Assembly: GCF_963666015.1 (NCBI RefSeq)
Contig: NZ_OY762555.1
Location: 930,001 to 994,000 of the forward strand
From: an uncultured Sphaerochaeta sp.
GTDB lineage: Bacteria > Spirochaetota > Spirochaetia > Sphaerochaetales > Sphaerochaetaceae
Direction of reading: 5' to 3'
Length of the DNA: 64,000 nucleotides
The translations under genes and the position numbers were made by a program. The notes beneath the pieces are model-generated. The model was not told where the DNA came from. It saw only the letters and a list, made by a program, of their open reading frames with translations, and ran no database searches. Below, one piece after another: positions 19,024 through 27,650 of the stretch. How positions within the stretch are numbered: position 1 is the first letter of the stretch; the number at the start of each line of letters is the position of its first letter.

Positions 19024-19849
19024 AGACTCTAGATAGCCTCTCATCCCTTGTCCCGGAGGGAAGGTCTGCATAAAGGAGGCTTGCTATTCCGAGTTTTCTG
19101 CTGCTCTGTATGTTGTCCTTCCTGTCGTCAATGAAGAACGTCTGCTCTGCAGAGACTCTTTCTGCGTCAAGTATGTTTGTATAGAACTGAAGAGATGGCT
19201 TGCTCAATCCCATCTCATGGGAGGCATAGGCTTTGTCGAATAATGCAAGCGCACCCATTTCTTCAAGTATTTCCCAATGACTTTGGATGGTATTACTTGC
19301 ACATACCACCCGCTTTCCTTCTGAACGCAACGATTGTATCAGGGAAAGTACAGGATAGTTGAACACTGGCTTGAACACATCGGCAAACGGATTACCTTGC
19401 ACAGGTATCCCAAATACATGCGTGATATGCTGCCAGTACTGCTCTTCAGAGACCACTCCTTCCATCAGGGGAAAATCGTAATGGAGATAATCAGCAATAA
19501 ATGCTTGTTTCTCGATTCCCAAAAGGCGGGAAATCTTCCCAAGCATTGAGATATTATTCACCACCACATTACCCATATCAAACATGAAAAGCGAATGCTT
19601 GTCGCTGAGAACAGGATCACAACTTGCCAGCAAGACCTCGACCTGCTGTACTCCAAGACGCCCTTCCCATTCAAGAACCCCCATCCCCTTCGACCTTGCT
19701 TCATTGCGGGCAGTCTCCGATCTACTTATAAAGAGGTATCGGGAGAAGGAATCCTGAGGAAAGCTGGCCACCAAGTGGTTTTCGAAAAACCCCAGCACCG
19801 GAAAATCTGCATCATCCTCTTTCAAATCTGCACAGAGAAATTCGTACAT
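18998..19849 (-). CDS. HAD-IA family hydrolase with N-terminal extension
   Basis: Predicted phosphatase (283 aa). The HAD fold starts only at about residue 88 with FMFDMGNVVV (motif I in the D-x-G form seen in YihX-like sugar-phosphate phosphatases), then CASNT (motif II, about residue 186), a Lys-Pro in GLSKPSLQFY and FIDDRKDN (motif IV, about residue 243). The first 85 residues form an extra region with no domain I recognise. The ATG at 19849 has an AAGGAAGGG ribosome binding site; a TTG two codons upstream overlaps the permease stop. Being the last gene of the sugar ABC operon suggests it dephosphorylates a sugar phosphate derived from the imported substrate, which is inference. Confidence 0.75.
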   Translation of the reverse strand: MYEFLCADLKEDDADFPVLGFFENHLVASFPQDSFSRYLFISRSETARNEARSKGMGVLEWEGRLGVQQVEVLLASCDPVLSDKHSLFMFDMGNVVVNNISMLGKISRLLGIEKQAFIADYLHYDFPLMEGVVSEEQYWQHITHVFGIPVQGNPFADVFKPVFNYPVLSLIQSLRSEGKRVVCASNTIQSHWEILEEMGALALFDKAYASHEMGLSKPSLQFYTNILDAERVSAEQTFFIDDRKDNIQSSRKLGIASLLYADLPSGTRDERLSRVFRRYLPRP

Positions 19850-19851
19850 GC

Positions 19852-20700
19852 TCAACCCTTCCTTGACTCATATACTGCCGACCCACCGATGAAATACTTG
19901 GTCAAGGACATGAACAGTACAAACATGGGGATCGATGCAAGCAGGGCTGCAGCCATCATTGCTCCTTCGTCGGTATTCCGTTCAAGCGCGAAAGAACTGA
20001 TGTACTGGGGAATCGTCTTCATCTTTTCGCTCTGGCTTACCAAAAGCGGCCAGAGCAGGTTGTCCCACTGACTACGGAAAGAGAGAATGGAGAGCGTTGC
20101 GATAACCGGCATGCAGTTGGGAAGTACTATTTTCCAATAGATTCCGAATTCCCCCATCCCATCGACACGGGCTGCATCAAGAAACTCCGTTGGGAATGTC
20201 GTGAGATACTGTCGCATCTGGAATACACCAAATGCACTCACAAGGAAAGGAAGTATCAAGCCGGTATACGTATTCTGGATGCGTAGCATTGTGACTACCA
20301 TATAGAGCGGAATCATAATTGCTTCAAAAGGAATCATCATCGTTGCCATGATGATGATAAAAATGGTGTTTCTTCCCCGAAAACGAAACTTTGCCAAGCC
20401 ATAGCCTGTGAGACTTGCAATCAAGACTGTAGTAATGGCAACTGTGATACTTACCACGAGTGAGTTGGTAAGATTACGGACAAAGATAAACGTTTGGTCG
20501 TTTCCTGCCACAGCCTTGACAAAATTAGGGGCATGGAAGCCTTTTGGAATCCAGGAAAACGGCATGGCCATAATCTGGTTTCGTTCCATCATGGAAGCAC
20601 TGATCATGAACGCAATCGGAGTCAAGGTAAAAAGGAGCATTGCTGCCAAAACAATCCAAATAAGAACATTGGTAATGGTAATTTTCTTCGATATCTGCAT
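19852..20700 (-). CDS. Sugar ABC transporter permease (MalG/UgpE type)
   Basis: Inner-membrane permease (282 aa) with six predicted helices, the first at about residues 12-33. The EAA loop that contacts the ATPase reads EFLDAARVDGMGEFGIYWKI (about residues 170-190), and the C-terminus is FIGGSAVYESRKG, typical for carbohydrate-uptake permeases of the CUT1 group. It follows the partner permease after four bases. No ATPase gene is in this operon, so a shared MsmK/UgpC-like ATPase encoded elsewhere is likely. Confidence 0.9.
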   Translation of the reverse strand: MQISKKITITNVLIWIVLAAMLLFTLTPIAFMISASMMERNQIMAMPFSWIPKGFHAPNFVKAVAGNDQTFIFVRNLTNSLVVSITVAITTVLIASLTGYGLAKFRFRGRNTIFIIIMATMMIPFEAIMIPLYMVVTMLRIQNTYTGLILPFLVSAFGVFQMRQYLTTFPTEFLDAARVDGMGEFGIYWKIVLPNCMPVIATLSILSFRSQWDNLLWPLLVSQSEKMKTIPQYISSFALERNTDEGAMMAAALLASIPMFVLFMSLTKYFIGGSAVYESRKG

Positions 20701-20704
20701 GTCT

Positions 20705-21637
20705 CTAATACTCCACCTGATCGCTACTTGTCGTTTTAAACTGCAACAATGTCAGCAACAACATCAACAAGAAGAGCACAACACTCATTGCACTTGCTCG
20801 TCCTAGGTACTGTTGCTGAATACCTGTAACATAGATATTGAAGGTAATTACATTGATTGGAGCACGTGGAGCCCCATTGGTGTACAGCATGTATTGGGTA
20901 CTGAAGGTTTTCAGACACTGCAACATTGCCATGACCGAAACGAGGAACACCGTCGGCTTGAGCAACGGGAGAGTGATACGCCAGAAAACCTGGCCCTTGC
21001 CAGCCCCATCAATGGTGGCTGCCTCATAAATCGTAGGAGGTATTGAAGCCAAGCCGGTAATGAAGAGGATGACAAAGTATCCAATATATTTCCAGAAGTA
21101 AATCACCATCGTCGACACTTGCTCCATCACAGGATCTACCAACCAACGATGGTCAACCCCTGGAGTGTTCATGAGCGTATTTACCCATTGGTTTCCCAAA
21201 CCTCTAGGGTCAAAGATAATCATCCAGATGGTAGCAGCGACAACACTGGAAAGAATTGCTGGGGTATAATAGGCAATCTGCAGAAATTTTTTTGACTTAC
21301 CGCTACTGAGATTGCTGATGAAGACAGCCAACATCAAGCTGATAATCAACAAGGGAATGAATGTACCAACGGTAAACACCAATGTTGCACGCAAGCTATT
21401 GAGAAAAGACAAATCACTCGCTGCTCTACTGGGATCGAATAACCTGATATAGTTACCTAACCCTAAAAATGCTGGGGGTGCTTTACTGAGAGCACGTTTA
21501 TCAAAAAAACTGGTGTAGAATGCATTGATTATTGGATAAAAGCTGAATAATGAGAAAAAAAGCAGGGAGGGAACTACAAAGACAAATCCCCACCGAGCCT
21601 GTTTTTTCTCGATGCCTTGGTATTTTTTCATACCCAT
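20705..21637 (-). CDS. Sugar ABC transporter permease (MalF/UgpA type)
   Basis: Inner-membrane permease of 310 aa, CUT1 type, with helices beginning at about residue 18 and the EAA loop IYEAATIDGAGKGQVFWRI (about residues 217-236). The ATG at 21637 has an AGGAG ribosome binding site six bases upstream. It pairs with the permease downstream and the binding protein upstream (64 bases away) to form an importer for an unidentified sugar or glycerol derivative. Confidence 0.9.
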   Translation of the reverse strand: MGMKKYQGIEKKQARWGFVFVVPSLLFFSLFSFYPIINAFYTSFFDKRALSKAPPAFLGLGNYIRLFDPSRAASDLSFLNSLRATLVFTVGTFIPLLIISLMLAVFISNLSSGKSKKFLQIAYYTPAILSSVVAATIWMIIFDPRGLGNQWVNTLMNTPGVDHRWLVDPVMEQVSTMVIYFWKYIGYFVILFITGLASIPPTIYEAATIDGAGKGQVFWRITLPLLKPTVFLVSVMAMLQCLKTFSTQYMLYTNGAPRAPINVITFNIYVTGIQQQYLGRASAMSVVLFLLMLLLTLLQFKTTSSDQVEY

Positions 21638-21701
21638 GAAGTACTCCTACAGGTTGATGGTCAAGGAATCGGCCCTGCCGGAAGGCAGGACCGTGCATGG
21701 A

Positions 21702-23012
21702 TTACTGTTCGTCGACAATCTCTTGAACAGCGGAACGAAGGGTTGCCAGTGCCTTTTGGGGGCTGACACCACTGAGCATAACCGACTCTACCGCATAGCG
21801 GATCTGTGTCTGAATCTCTGCGGAGTTTGCTCCGTAGTAGATCATGTGGGAGCGTCCCATGTCATTGATGAAGACATCACTGTAGGGCATGTTCTTCAGT
21901 GTATCGCTTGCAAACAGCGCCTTGGTCGGCTGAATGATGTTTCCACCACGGGTGAGGTAATCCTCTCCATGGCTGAGCAGGAATCCTGCCAACTTCCAAG
22001 CTGCCTTCTGCACATTGGGATCACTGTCCGCATTCACCATGAAGAAGTGACCATAGTAGCATGCTGCCACATCTTTCACTGCATCCTCAAATACAGGATA
22101 CGGAATAACCATCCACTCTCCACTCTCGAAGAACTCTGGGTTGTCTGCCTCAATTCGTCCCTGCTGGTATAAGCCAGTGTGGGCCATTGCCATATCATTG
22201 TTATCCAAGTTGAACAATTTTCTGGCATTCTTGTAGGTCGGGGAACCAAGGTTACGCCCCGATGGACCCCATTCCTGCATGTAGGTCAAGGCCTGAAGCC
22301 AAGCCTCATCCCCTACTATGGCTGTCTTGCCGTCACTGCTGATAAGCTCTCCACCAAGCTGCTCTACCATGGGTACAAAGAATGTCAAGTAATAAGGATA
22401 GCGGAAATCAAATCCACGACGTACCAAGATATCCCCGTCCCTAATGACGAGTTTCTCGGAAATGTCAGCCATCTCTTCCCAGGTCTTCGGGTAATCCTTC
22501 TCAGGATCAAGCCCTGCATCACGGAAGATCTTCTTGTTTATATAGATGGACCAGTTGGTGAGCTCCAAAGGCAAACCATATACCTCACCATTCACTGTGA
22601 CAGTATCCAGAACACCCTCTACATACTTGTCCAACAAATCCTGCTTGTCAGCATAACCTGCTGCTTGGTAGTCAACCGGGGCAACACGATAGTTGGTGAT
22701 ATAGGCATACTGGTTCTCGATGGGAAGATTGAACATATCGGGACCTTGATTTGCCGCAAAGGCAGTCTGGACAAGTTCAATCTGCTTTACTGAAGCTTGG
22801 GTGGTACGTACCACGGTGATGTTTGGATTATCAGCCATGAACTGAGCGATCAGCTCTTCTTCCAAAGCAGTACGGGCCGGATCTTCGTGCGTCCAGTACT
22901 GTATAGTAACTGGAGCGTTTTCATCTACGACAGCTTCCTTTCCACCTTGTGCAAACAAGGAGAGAGGGAGCAACAAAGCAATCATCAATGCCAATGCAAT
23001 TGATCTTTTCAT
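21702..23012 (-). CDS. ABC transporter extracellular solute-binding protein, sugar family 1
   Basis: Periplasmic binding protein (436 aa) of the sugar-binding family 1. A signal peptide covers about residues 1-20 (MKRSIALALMIALLLPLSLFA) and the mature protein begins QGGKEAVVDE, the spirochaete-type FAxGGKE junction; there is no lipobox cysteine. The N-lobe begins TIQYWTHEDPARTALEEELI, characteristic of this family. The ATG at 23012 has a strong ribosome binding site (GAGGAGG); a codon at 23027 would add five residues before the Lys/Arg segment. It is the first gene of an operon with two permeases and a HAD phosphatase. The ligand is unknown. Confidence 0.9.
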   Translation of the reverse strand: MKRSIALALMIALLLPLSLFAQGGKEAVVDENAPVTIQYWTHEDPARTALEEELIAQFMADNPNITVVRTTQASVKQIELVQTAFAANQGPDMFNLPIENQYAYITNYRVAPVDYQAAGYADKQDLLDKYVEGVLDTVTVNGEVYGLPLELTNWSIYINKKIFRDAGLDPEKDYPKTWEEMADISEKLVIRDGDILVRRGFDFRYPYYLTFFVPMVEQLGGELISSDGKTAIVGDEAWLQALTYMQEWGPSGRNLGSPTYKNARKLFNLDNNDMAMAHTGLYQQGRIEADNPEFFESGEWMVIPYPVFEDAVKDVAACYYGHFFMVNADSDPNVQKAAWKLAGFLLSHGEDYLTRGGNIIQPTKALFASDTLKNMPYSDVFINDMGRSHMIYYGANSAEIQTQIRYAVESVMLSGVSPQKALATLRSAVQEIVDEQ

Positions 23013-23062
23013 GTGTGACCTCCTCAAGTCTTACTACTTTTAGTGTAGTGTCTTGGGCCAAA

Positions 23063-23106
23063 TCCACAAGATAAAGATTTTGCGTTTATCAAGACAAGTT
23101 TGTGGA
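23063..23106. promoter_or_regulatory. Nested inverted repeats upstream of the sugar ABC operon
   Basis: TCCACAA (23063-23069) pairs with TTGTGGA (23100-23106), and inside them GATAAA (23070-23075) pairs with TTTATC (23085-23090). The region is 50-95 bases upstream of the binding-protein start, where an activator or repressor would bind. The adjacent AraC-type response regulator is a candidate ligand. Function is inferred from position. Confidence 0.4.
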
Positions 23107-23159
23107 CAGAACGCCCACTGTGTCAAGAATGAACCAGAAATAGAAAAAGTGAGGAGAGC

Positions 23160-23540
23160 CTACTCGAGAGAGCCTTTTTTTACTGTTCGCAGATAACTTG
23201 CCAGTTTCTCCATCGTCTCGCTGGAGATGTCATGCTCGATCAGACAAGCATCCTGCTCTGCAATGACAGGGTCTACACCGAGGACTTCCTGAAAGAAACT
23301 GGTAAGAGTCTTATGCCGGAAGTAGACCTGGGATGCTTTCAGCCTCCCCTTCTCTGTCAGATGAATGTCGCCATAGGTCTCTTGCTTCACATATCCGTCG
23401 GCTGAAAGCACCTTCATTGCACGGTTTACGCTGGGCTTGGATACACCAAGGCGTAGGGCAACATCGGTTGTCCGCACCTTTTCATGTTGTTCGCTGAGCG
23501 CCAATACAGCCTCAAGATAATCTTCGCCTGACTTTTGCAT
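23160..23540 (-). CDS. DtxR/MntR-family metal-dependent repressor, short form
   Basis: Predicted Fe(II)- or Mn(II)-responsive regulator (126 aa). The N-terminal winged HTH covers residues about 5-62 (YLEAVLALSEQHEKVRTTDV, then VSKPSVNRAMKVLSADGYV), and the dimerisation/metal domain follows, with DACLIEHDISSETMEKL (about residues 97-113) containing the conserved His and Glu of the family. It ends there, without the SH3-like third domain of DtxR or IdeR, so it is of the MntR-like length class or shorter. It is divergent from feoA across 98 bases, so it very probably controls the feo operon, and possibly itself. Confidence 0.88.
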   Translation of the reverse strand: MQKSGEDYLEAVLALSEQHEKVRTTDVALRLGVSKPSVNRAMKVLSADGYVKQETYGDIHLTEKGRLKASQVYFRHKTLTSFFQEVLGVDPVIAEQDACLIEHDISSETMEKLASYLRTVKKGSLE

Positions 23541-23590
23541 GCCTAGATAGTATCATGCCTTGAGGTTTTTGTCATCTTAGATTAAATACC

Positions 23591-23626
23591 TTGACACAGA
23601 AGTTTGATATGGCTAACTTATAACCA
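23591..23626 (+). promoter_or_regulatory. feo promoter with possible operator
   Basis: TTGACA (23591-23596) and TAACTT (23614-23619), spacer 17 bp, 20 bases before the feoA start. An imperfect 17-bp palindrome, TGGCTAACTTATAACCA (23610-23626; 5 of 8 pairs), covers the -10 and could be the repressor site for the adjacent DtxR-family protein. The promoter is reasonable, the operator weak. Confidence 0.45.
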
Positions 23627-23638
23627 AGGAAGAAGACG

Positions 23639-23863
23639 ATGCAAATGACGATGGACGAATTGGCCGTAGGACAGAAAGGGGCTGTAAAAGCAATACATGC
23701 CCCAAAACAGCTTAAACGACGACTGATGGATATGGGATTCACCAAAGGTGTAGATATCGAGGTTGTCAAGCTGGCTCCGATGGGAGACCCTATCGAAGTA
23801 TCCGTTCGAGGATACAATCTCTGCTTGAGAAGAGCAGAAGCACGCAAGATTGAACTGAGATAG
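23639..23863 (+). CDS. feoA: Ferrous iron transport protein A
   Basis: Small cytosolic SH3-like protein (74 aa) needed for FeoB-dependent ferrous iron uptake. Hallmarks are the N-terminal LAVGQKGAVKAI, the central LKRRLMDMGFTKGVDIEVVKLAPMG and the closing GYNLCLRRAEARKI, all in family register and at family length. A ribosome binding site (AAGGA) lies eight bases before the ATG. feoB starts three bases after the stop. Confidence 0.94.
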   Translation: MQMTMDELAVGQKGAVKAIHAPKQLKRRLMDMGFTKGVDIEVVKLAPMGDPIEVSVRGYNLCLRRAEARKIELR

Positions 23864-23866
23864 CCT

Positions 23867-25828
23867 ATGAAAACCATTGCCCTCATCGGGAATCCCAACT
23901 CAGGGAAGACAACCCTGTTCAATGCATTGACGGGAACAAGCGCCTACGTGGGAAACTGGCCAGGTGTCACTGTGGAAAAGAAAGAAGGTATGGTGGGCGG
24001 CCATACTATTTTAGACCTCCCCGGCATCTATTCTCTCTCCCCTTACAGCCCAGAAGAAAAACTTTCACGTCGGTACATCCTCGATGAACAGCCGGATCTC
24101 ATCATTGATGTCATTGATGCAACCAATCTCGAGCGAAGTCTCTACCTAACCACCCAGCTTGCTGAGCTGGGCCGTCCTCTTCTACTTGTACTCAATATGG
24201 CGGATCTCCTGGAAAAGGAAGGGATCAAGATTGATGCCAAGCGTCTCAGCCAGATGACAGGATCCCCCGTGGTTACTGTCTCAGCGAGCAGAGGAACAGG
24301 AATCGATCACCTGAGAGAGGCAATTGAACATAGCCTGAGAGAGAAACATGCGGCGCTCTGCCCGCTCTTTTCCAACTTCATAGAACGCTATATCTCTCAT
24401 ATCATCGAGGATGACTACCTTCATGCAATACCGAAAGGAAGGCAGATGCGATGGGCAGCCATCAAACTTATTGAAGAAGATGAGCTCTTCCTTTCTTCCA
24501 TGCCTCCCATTCCCGATGCATTTAATACGTATCTTAGCGAGGTACGCGCTGAACTAGTTGCCCACTATGATGACGACCCGGAGGCCATCATCATCGATCA
24601 ACGCTACAAGGTAGCCGAGCATATCTCCAAGGATTGTCAAATCCGAAAGCAAAAGGAGAAGTCTTTCAATTTCGATTCCATTGCAACCAATCGCATAGCA
24701 GCCATTCCTCTGTTCATATTAATCATGGGTGCTGTCTTCTATCTCTCCATTGGTCTGGTTGGGGGATACACCACCCCAATTCTGGAAAATCTCTTTGGGT
24801 ACCTTGGTACCCAGGTGCTCACCTTATCAGATACGTTAGGTGTACACCCCTTACTATCGGGAATACTCGTGGATGGCATTATTGCTGGGGTTGGAGCAGT
24901 ACTGACCTTTGTTCCCCAACTATTTGTACTCTTTCTCCTTCTTTCCATCTTGGAAGATTGCGGGTATATGGCACGAATTGCCTTCATTATGGATAGGATG
25001 ATGCGCACCCTGGGGCTTTCAGGCAAGTCCATTATTCCCCTGGTGATTGGAACCGGTTGCTCGGTACCGGCAATCATGAGTAGCAGGACAATCGAGCACC
25101 AGAAACAGAGGGAACTCACGGTCATTGTAACTCCATTCATCCCCTGTGGTGCAAAAATGCCGGTTTTTGCGCTCATGCTCACCTACTTTTTTCCTGGTCA
25201 GTGGTACATTGCCCCCATGATCTACCTTCTCGGTATTGTCGCAGTCATTGTCACAGGATTGCTTGCCCGGGCAATCGACAAGCATAAGGAAACGAATGCC
25301 TTCATTCTTGAGCTACCCCGCTACCAACTCCCAACAGTCAGAAATGTCTGGCTCCAGACCAAAGAAAGGACTCTCGGCTTTATCCAGAAGGCTGGAACCA
25401 TCATCCTACTCTCCTCTGTGGTCATCTACCTGCTCTCCTCATACTCCTTTACCTTACAAGCGGTCGATGCAGAGGCAAGTATGCTTGCTATCATGGGGCG
25501 GGTCATTGCTCCACTGTTTGCCCCACTGGGATTTGGGTTCTGGCAGGCAAGTGTTGCCCTATTGACGGGAATCGCTGCCAAGGAGACTATTGTCAGTACA
25601 CTCAGCGTCACCATCGGGACTGCAAATCTGGGATTTTTCTTCACTCCTGACTCCGCTCTCTCCTATATGACTTTCATTCTGCTCTCCTCTCCTTGCATTG
25701 CCGCCATTGGCGCAATGTTCAAGGAACTGGGAAGCAAGAGAAAACTTCTGTACGCCCTGTTGTGGCAGACAGGATTCGCCTATGTATCAGCACTCTTGGT
25801 TCGTTACATGGTGCTGCTTCTGATATAA
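23867..25828 (+). CDS. feoB: Ferrous iron transport protein B
   Basis: Inner-membrane Fe(II) transporter with a cytosolic GTPase domain (653 aa). The N-terminal G domain shows G1 GNPNSGKTT (about residues 8-16), G3 DLPGIYSLSPYSPEE and G4 NMAD (about residue 118), followed by a helical GDI-like region and, from about residue 272, a membrane part with the two gate repeats (GCSVPAIMSSRTIE and later AKETIVSTLS). Family length is 650-780 residues, so this is a compact form without the C-terminal cytosolic extension. It is translated right after feoA and before a small Cys-rich protein. Confidence 0.96.
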   Translation: MKTIALIGNPNSGKTTLFNALTGTSAYVGNWPGVTVEKKEGMVGGHTILDLPGIYSLSPYSPEEKLSRRYILDEQPDLIIDVIDATNLERSLYLTTQLAELGRPLLLVLNMADLLEKEGIKIDAKRLSQMTGSPVVTVSASRGTGIDHLREAIEHSLREKHAALCPLFSNFIERYISHIIEDDYLHAIPKGRQMRWAAIKLIEEDELFLSSMPPIPDAFNTYLSEVRAELVAHYDDDPEAIIIDQRYKVAEHISKDCQIRKQKEKSFNFDSIATNRIAAIPLFILIMGAVFYLSIGLVGGYTTPILENLFGYLGTQVLTLSDTLGVHPLLSGILVDGIIAGVGAVLTFVPQLFVLFLLLSILEDCGYMARIAFIMDRMMRTLGLSGKSIIPLVIGTGCSVPAIMSSRTIEHQKQRELTVIVTPFIPCGAKMPVFALMLTYFFPGQWYIAPMIYLLGIVAVIVTGLLARAIDKHKETNAFILELPRYQLPTVRNVWLQTKERTLGFIQKAGTIILLSSVVIYLLSSYSFTLQAVDAEASMLAIMGRVIAPLFAPLGFGFWQASVALLTGIAAKETIVSTLSVTIGTANLGFFFTPDSALSYMTFILLSSPCIAAIGAMFKELGSKRKLLYALLWQTGFAYVSALLVRYMVLLLI

Positions 25829-25838
25829 AGGAATGCCT

Positions 25839-26018
25839 ATGACTACGATTATCGCTAATGTGGTTGTTGCAGCTTTGATCATCTCCCTGGTTGCATACGC
25901 TATTGCAGCCCTTACAAAACAGAGCAAGGAGGAGAGTTGTGCCTCTTGCTCACCAAAAAAAGGAAGTGCTTGCAAGGGGTGTCAGTTTGCTGACCACTGC
26001 AATAAAACTATTCATTAA
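25839..26018 (+). CDS. FeoB-associated Cys-rich small membrane protein
   Basis: A 59-residue protein with one N-terminal helix (about residues 5-25) and a Cys-rich tail, ESCASC, SACKGC and CNK. This is the typical third gene of clostridial and spirochaetal feo operons; its function in iron uptake is not established, and metal handling at the cytosolic mouth of FeoB is a guess. The ATG at 25839 has AAAGGA at proper spacing; an ATG at 25833 sits directly on that ribosome binding site. Confidence 0.75.
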   Translation: MTTIIANVVVAALIISLVAYAIAALTKQSKEESCASCSPKKGSACKGCQFADHCNKTIH

Positions 26019-26116
26019 TTGAATATTTATGCAGTAAGTCTGGATATTTCCCCTCTTTTTCGTTACACTCTCCACTAACACCCAGAACGGGTAGTATTGT
26101 TTGAGGAGAGATAGAA

Positions 26117-26932
26117 ATGAAACGAAGCATTGTTGTACTGTTGTCACTATTATTGGTTTCGGTCAGCCTTTTCGCTGCAGGGACCAAGGAACAAGCACCC
26201 GGTGTTGATAATTCCCTTCAGAAAATCATGGACAAGGGAGTACTTGTCATGGGTCTCGATGACAACTTCCCTCCTATGGGTTTCCGTAATGAGAAAGGGG
26301 AACTGGTGGGTTTTGATGTAGATTTGGCCAAGGAAGCTATGAAGCGCCTCGGTGTTGAGCTCAAGCTCCAGGCAATCGATTGGAATGCCAAGGAACAGGA
26401 ACTGAATACCGGAAACATTGACTGTATCTGGAATGGTTTCACCATCACTCCTGAACGTCAGGAAGCCATGACATTTACCCCTCCCTATATCCACAATGCC
26501 CAGGTTGTTGTAGTGCGGGATGACAGCCCTTACACCACACTGGCCTCCCTCAGTGGAAAAACCGTGGGATACCAGGCTGGGTCATCAGCTTCAAATGCAA
26601 TCGACGATACTCCCGAGTTCAAGCAGTCCGTAAAGAGCTTTGTTGAGTTCAAGGAAAACCTTACCGGTTTGATGGATCTTGAGATTGGTGGTATCGATGC
26701 ATTGGTGGTTGATGTCACTGTTGCAGAAGACAACATCAAGCGCAGTGGAAAACCCTTCAGAATCCTCGAGGAGGAACTTGCTCCCGAAGACTATGGTATT
26801 GGATTCCGCAAGGGTGAGCAGAAGCTTGCAGACGCAGTATGGCAGCAACTTCAGGCAATGGCCGCCGATGGTACGCTTGCAAAAATCTCCACCGATTGGT
26901 TCGGTAGTGATATTACTGTTGTAGCAAAATAA
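26117..26932 (+). CDS. Polar amino acid ABC transporter, substrate-binding protein
   Basis: Periplasmic binding protein of the SBP_bac_3 family (271 aa). A signal peptide of about 19 residues ends LFAAG, followed by TKEQAP, again without lipobox Cys. The mature protein shows VLVMGLDDNFPPMGFRNEKG, LVGFDVDLAKEAM and the ligand segment CIWNGFTITPERQE that commonly binds amino acids. The ATG has a GAGGAG ribosome binding site. It precedes permease and ATPase genes but is separated from them by a strong terminator, which would give more binding protein than membrane components. The amino acid bound cannot be told apart by eye. Confidence 0.92.
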   Translation: MKRSIVVLLSLLLVSVSLFAAGTKEQAPGVDNSLQKIMDKGVLVMGLDDNFPPMGFRNEKGELVGFDVDLAKEAMKRLGVELKLQAIDWNAKEQELNTGNIDCIWNGFTITPERQEAMTFTPPYIHNAQVVVVRDDSPYTTLASLSGKTVGYQAGSSASNAIDDTPEFKQSVKSFVEFKENLTGLMDLEIGGIDALVVDVTVAEDNIKRSGKPFRILEEELAPEDYGIGFRKGEQKLADAVWQQLQAMAADGTLAKISTDWFGSDITVVAK

Positions 26933-26948
26933 CGAAACCGTTATGATT

Positions 26949-26979
26949 ACGGGGAGCTTGGCTCCCCGTTTTCTTTTTT
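26949..26979 (+). terminator. Intra-operon terminator between binding protein and permease
   Basis: ACGGGGAGC (26949-26957) and GCTCCCCGT (26961-26969) form a 9-bp perfect stem with a 3-nt loop, followed by a T-run (TTTTCTTTTTT). It lies 17 bases after the binding-protein stop and 27 bases before the permease start, so partial read-through would set subunit ratios. Confidence 0.88.
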
Positions 26980-27005
26980 CAACACCTTATCTCTAGGAGA
27001 CACCG

Positions 27006-27641
27006 ATGGGAAACCTCTTAATGCAGATGCTGGTTGCCACGATGACCAGTTTGAAGATATTCGGCCTTACCCTGCTATTCTCCCTCCCACTGGGTATGTT
27101 GGTTGCCAAAGGCAGGATGTCGAAAAACCCAGTCATTTCGAACGTGGTAAATGTGTACATCATGATCATGAGGGGCACTCCCTTGATCCTCCAACTCTTG
27201 TTTGTTTACTTTGCCCCCTACTACATCTTCGGATCTTCGTATGACCGTTTCACTGCTGTTATTGTTGGCTATACCATCAACTATGCAGCGTATTTTGCCG
27301 AGATCTACCGTGGGGGAATCCAATCGATCCCTATCGGGCAGTATGAGGCTTCCTTGGTTCTTGGCTTCTCGAAGGCTCACACGTTCACCCATGTGATTGC
27401 CCCTCAGGTAGTCAAACGAATTATCCCTGCAATGGGAAACGAGGTAATCACCCTGGTAAAAGATACTGCGCTTGCTCAGACTATCGGGGTTGCAGAACTG
27501 TTCAGGGTTGCCCAGAACGCCTCAGCTAGGGAGTTCTCGACCATGCCCATCTTCATTGCCGGAGTGTTTTACTTCTTGATGAATGCGGTAGTCTCCCGTT
27601 CATTCGACCTACTTGAGAGAAAGCTCAACTACTACCGCTAG
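27006..27641 (+). CDS. Polar amino acid ABC transporter permease
   Basis: Inner-membrane permease (211 aa) of the HisM/GlnP type with about five helices. The N-terminus holds TMTSLKIFGLTLLFSLPLG and the motif MRGTPLILQLLFVYF (about residues 58-72), and the EAA loop reads IGQYEASLVLGFSKAHTFTHV (about residues 112-132). An AGGAG ribosome binding site precedes the ATG. Only one permease gene is present, so the transporter probably uses a homodimer. Confidence 0.93.
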   Translation: MGNLLMQMLVATMTSLKIFGLTLLFSLPLGMLVAKGRMSKNPVISNVVNVYIMIMRGTPLILQLLFVYFAPYYIFGSSYDRFTAVIVGYTINYAAYFAEIYRGGIQSIPIGQYEASLVLGFSKAHTFTHVIAPQVVKRIIPAMGNEVITLVKDTALAQTIGVAELFRVAQNASAREFSTMPIFIAGVFYFLMNAVVSRSFDLLERKLNYYR

Positions 27642-27650
27642 GAGAGGAAG

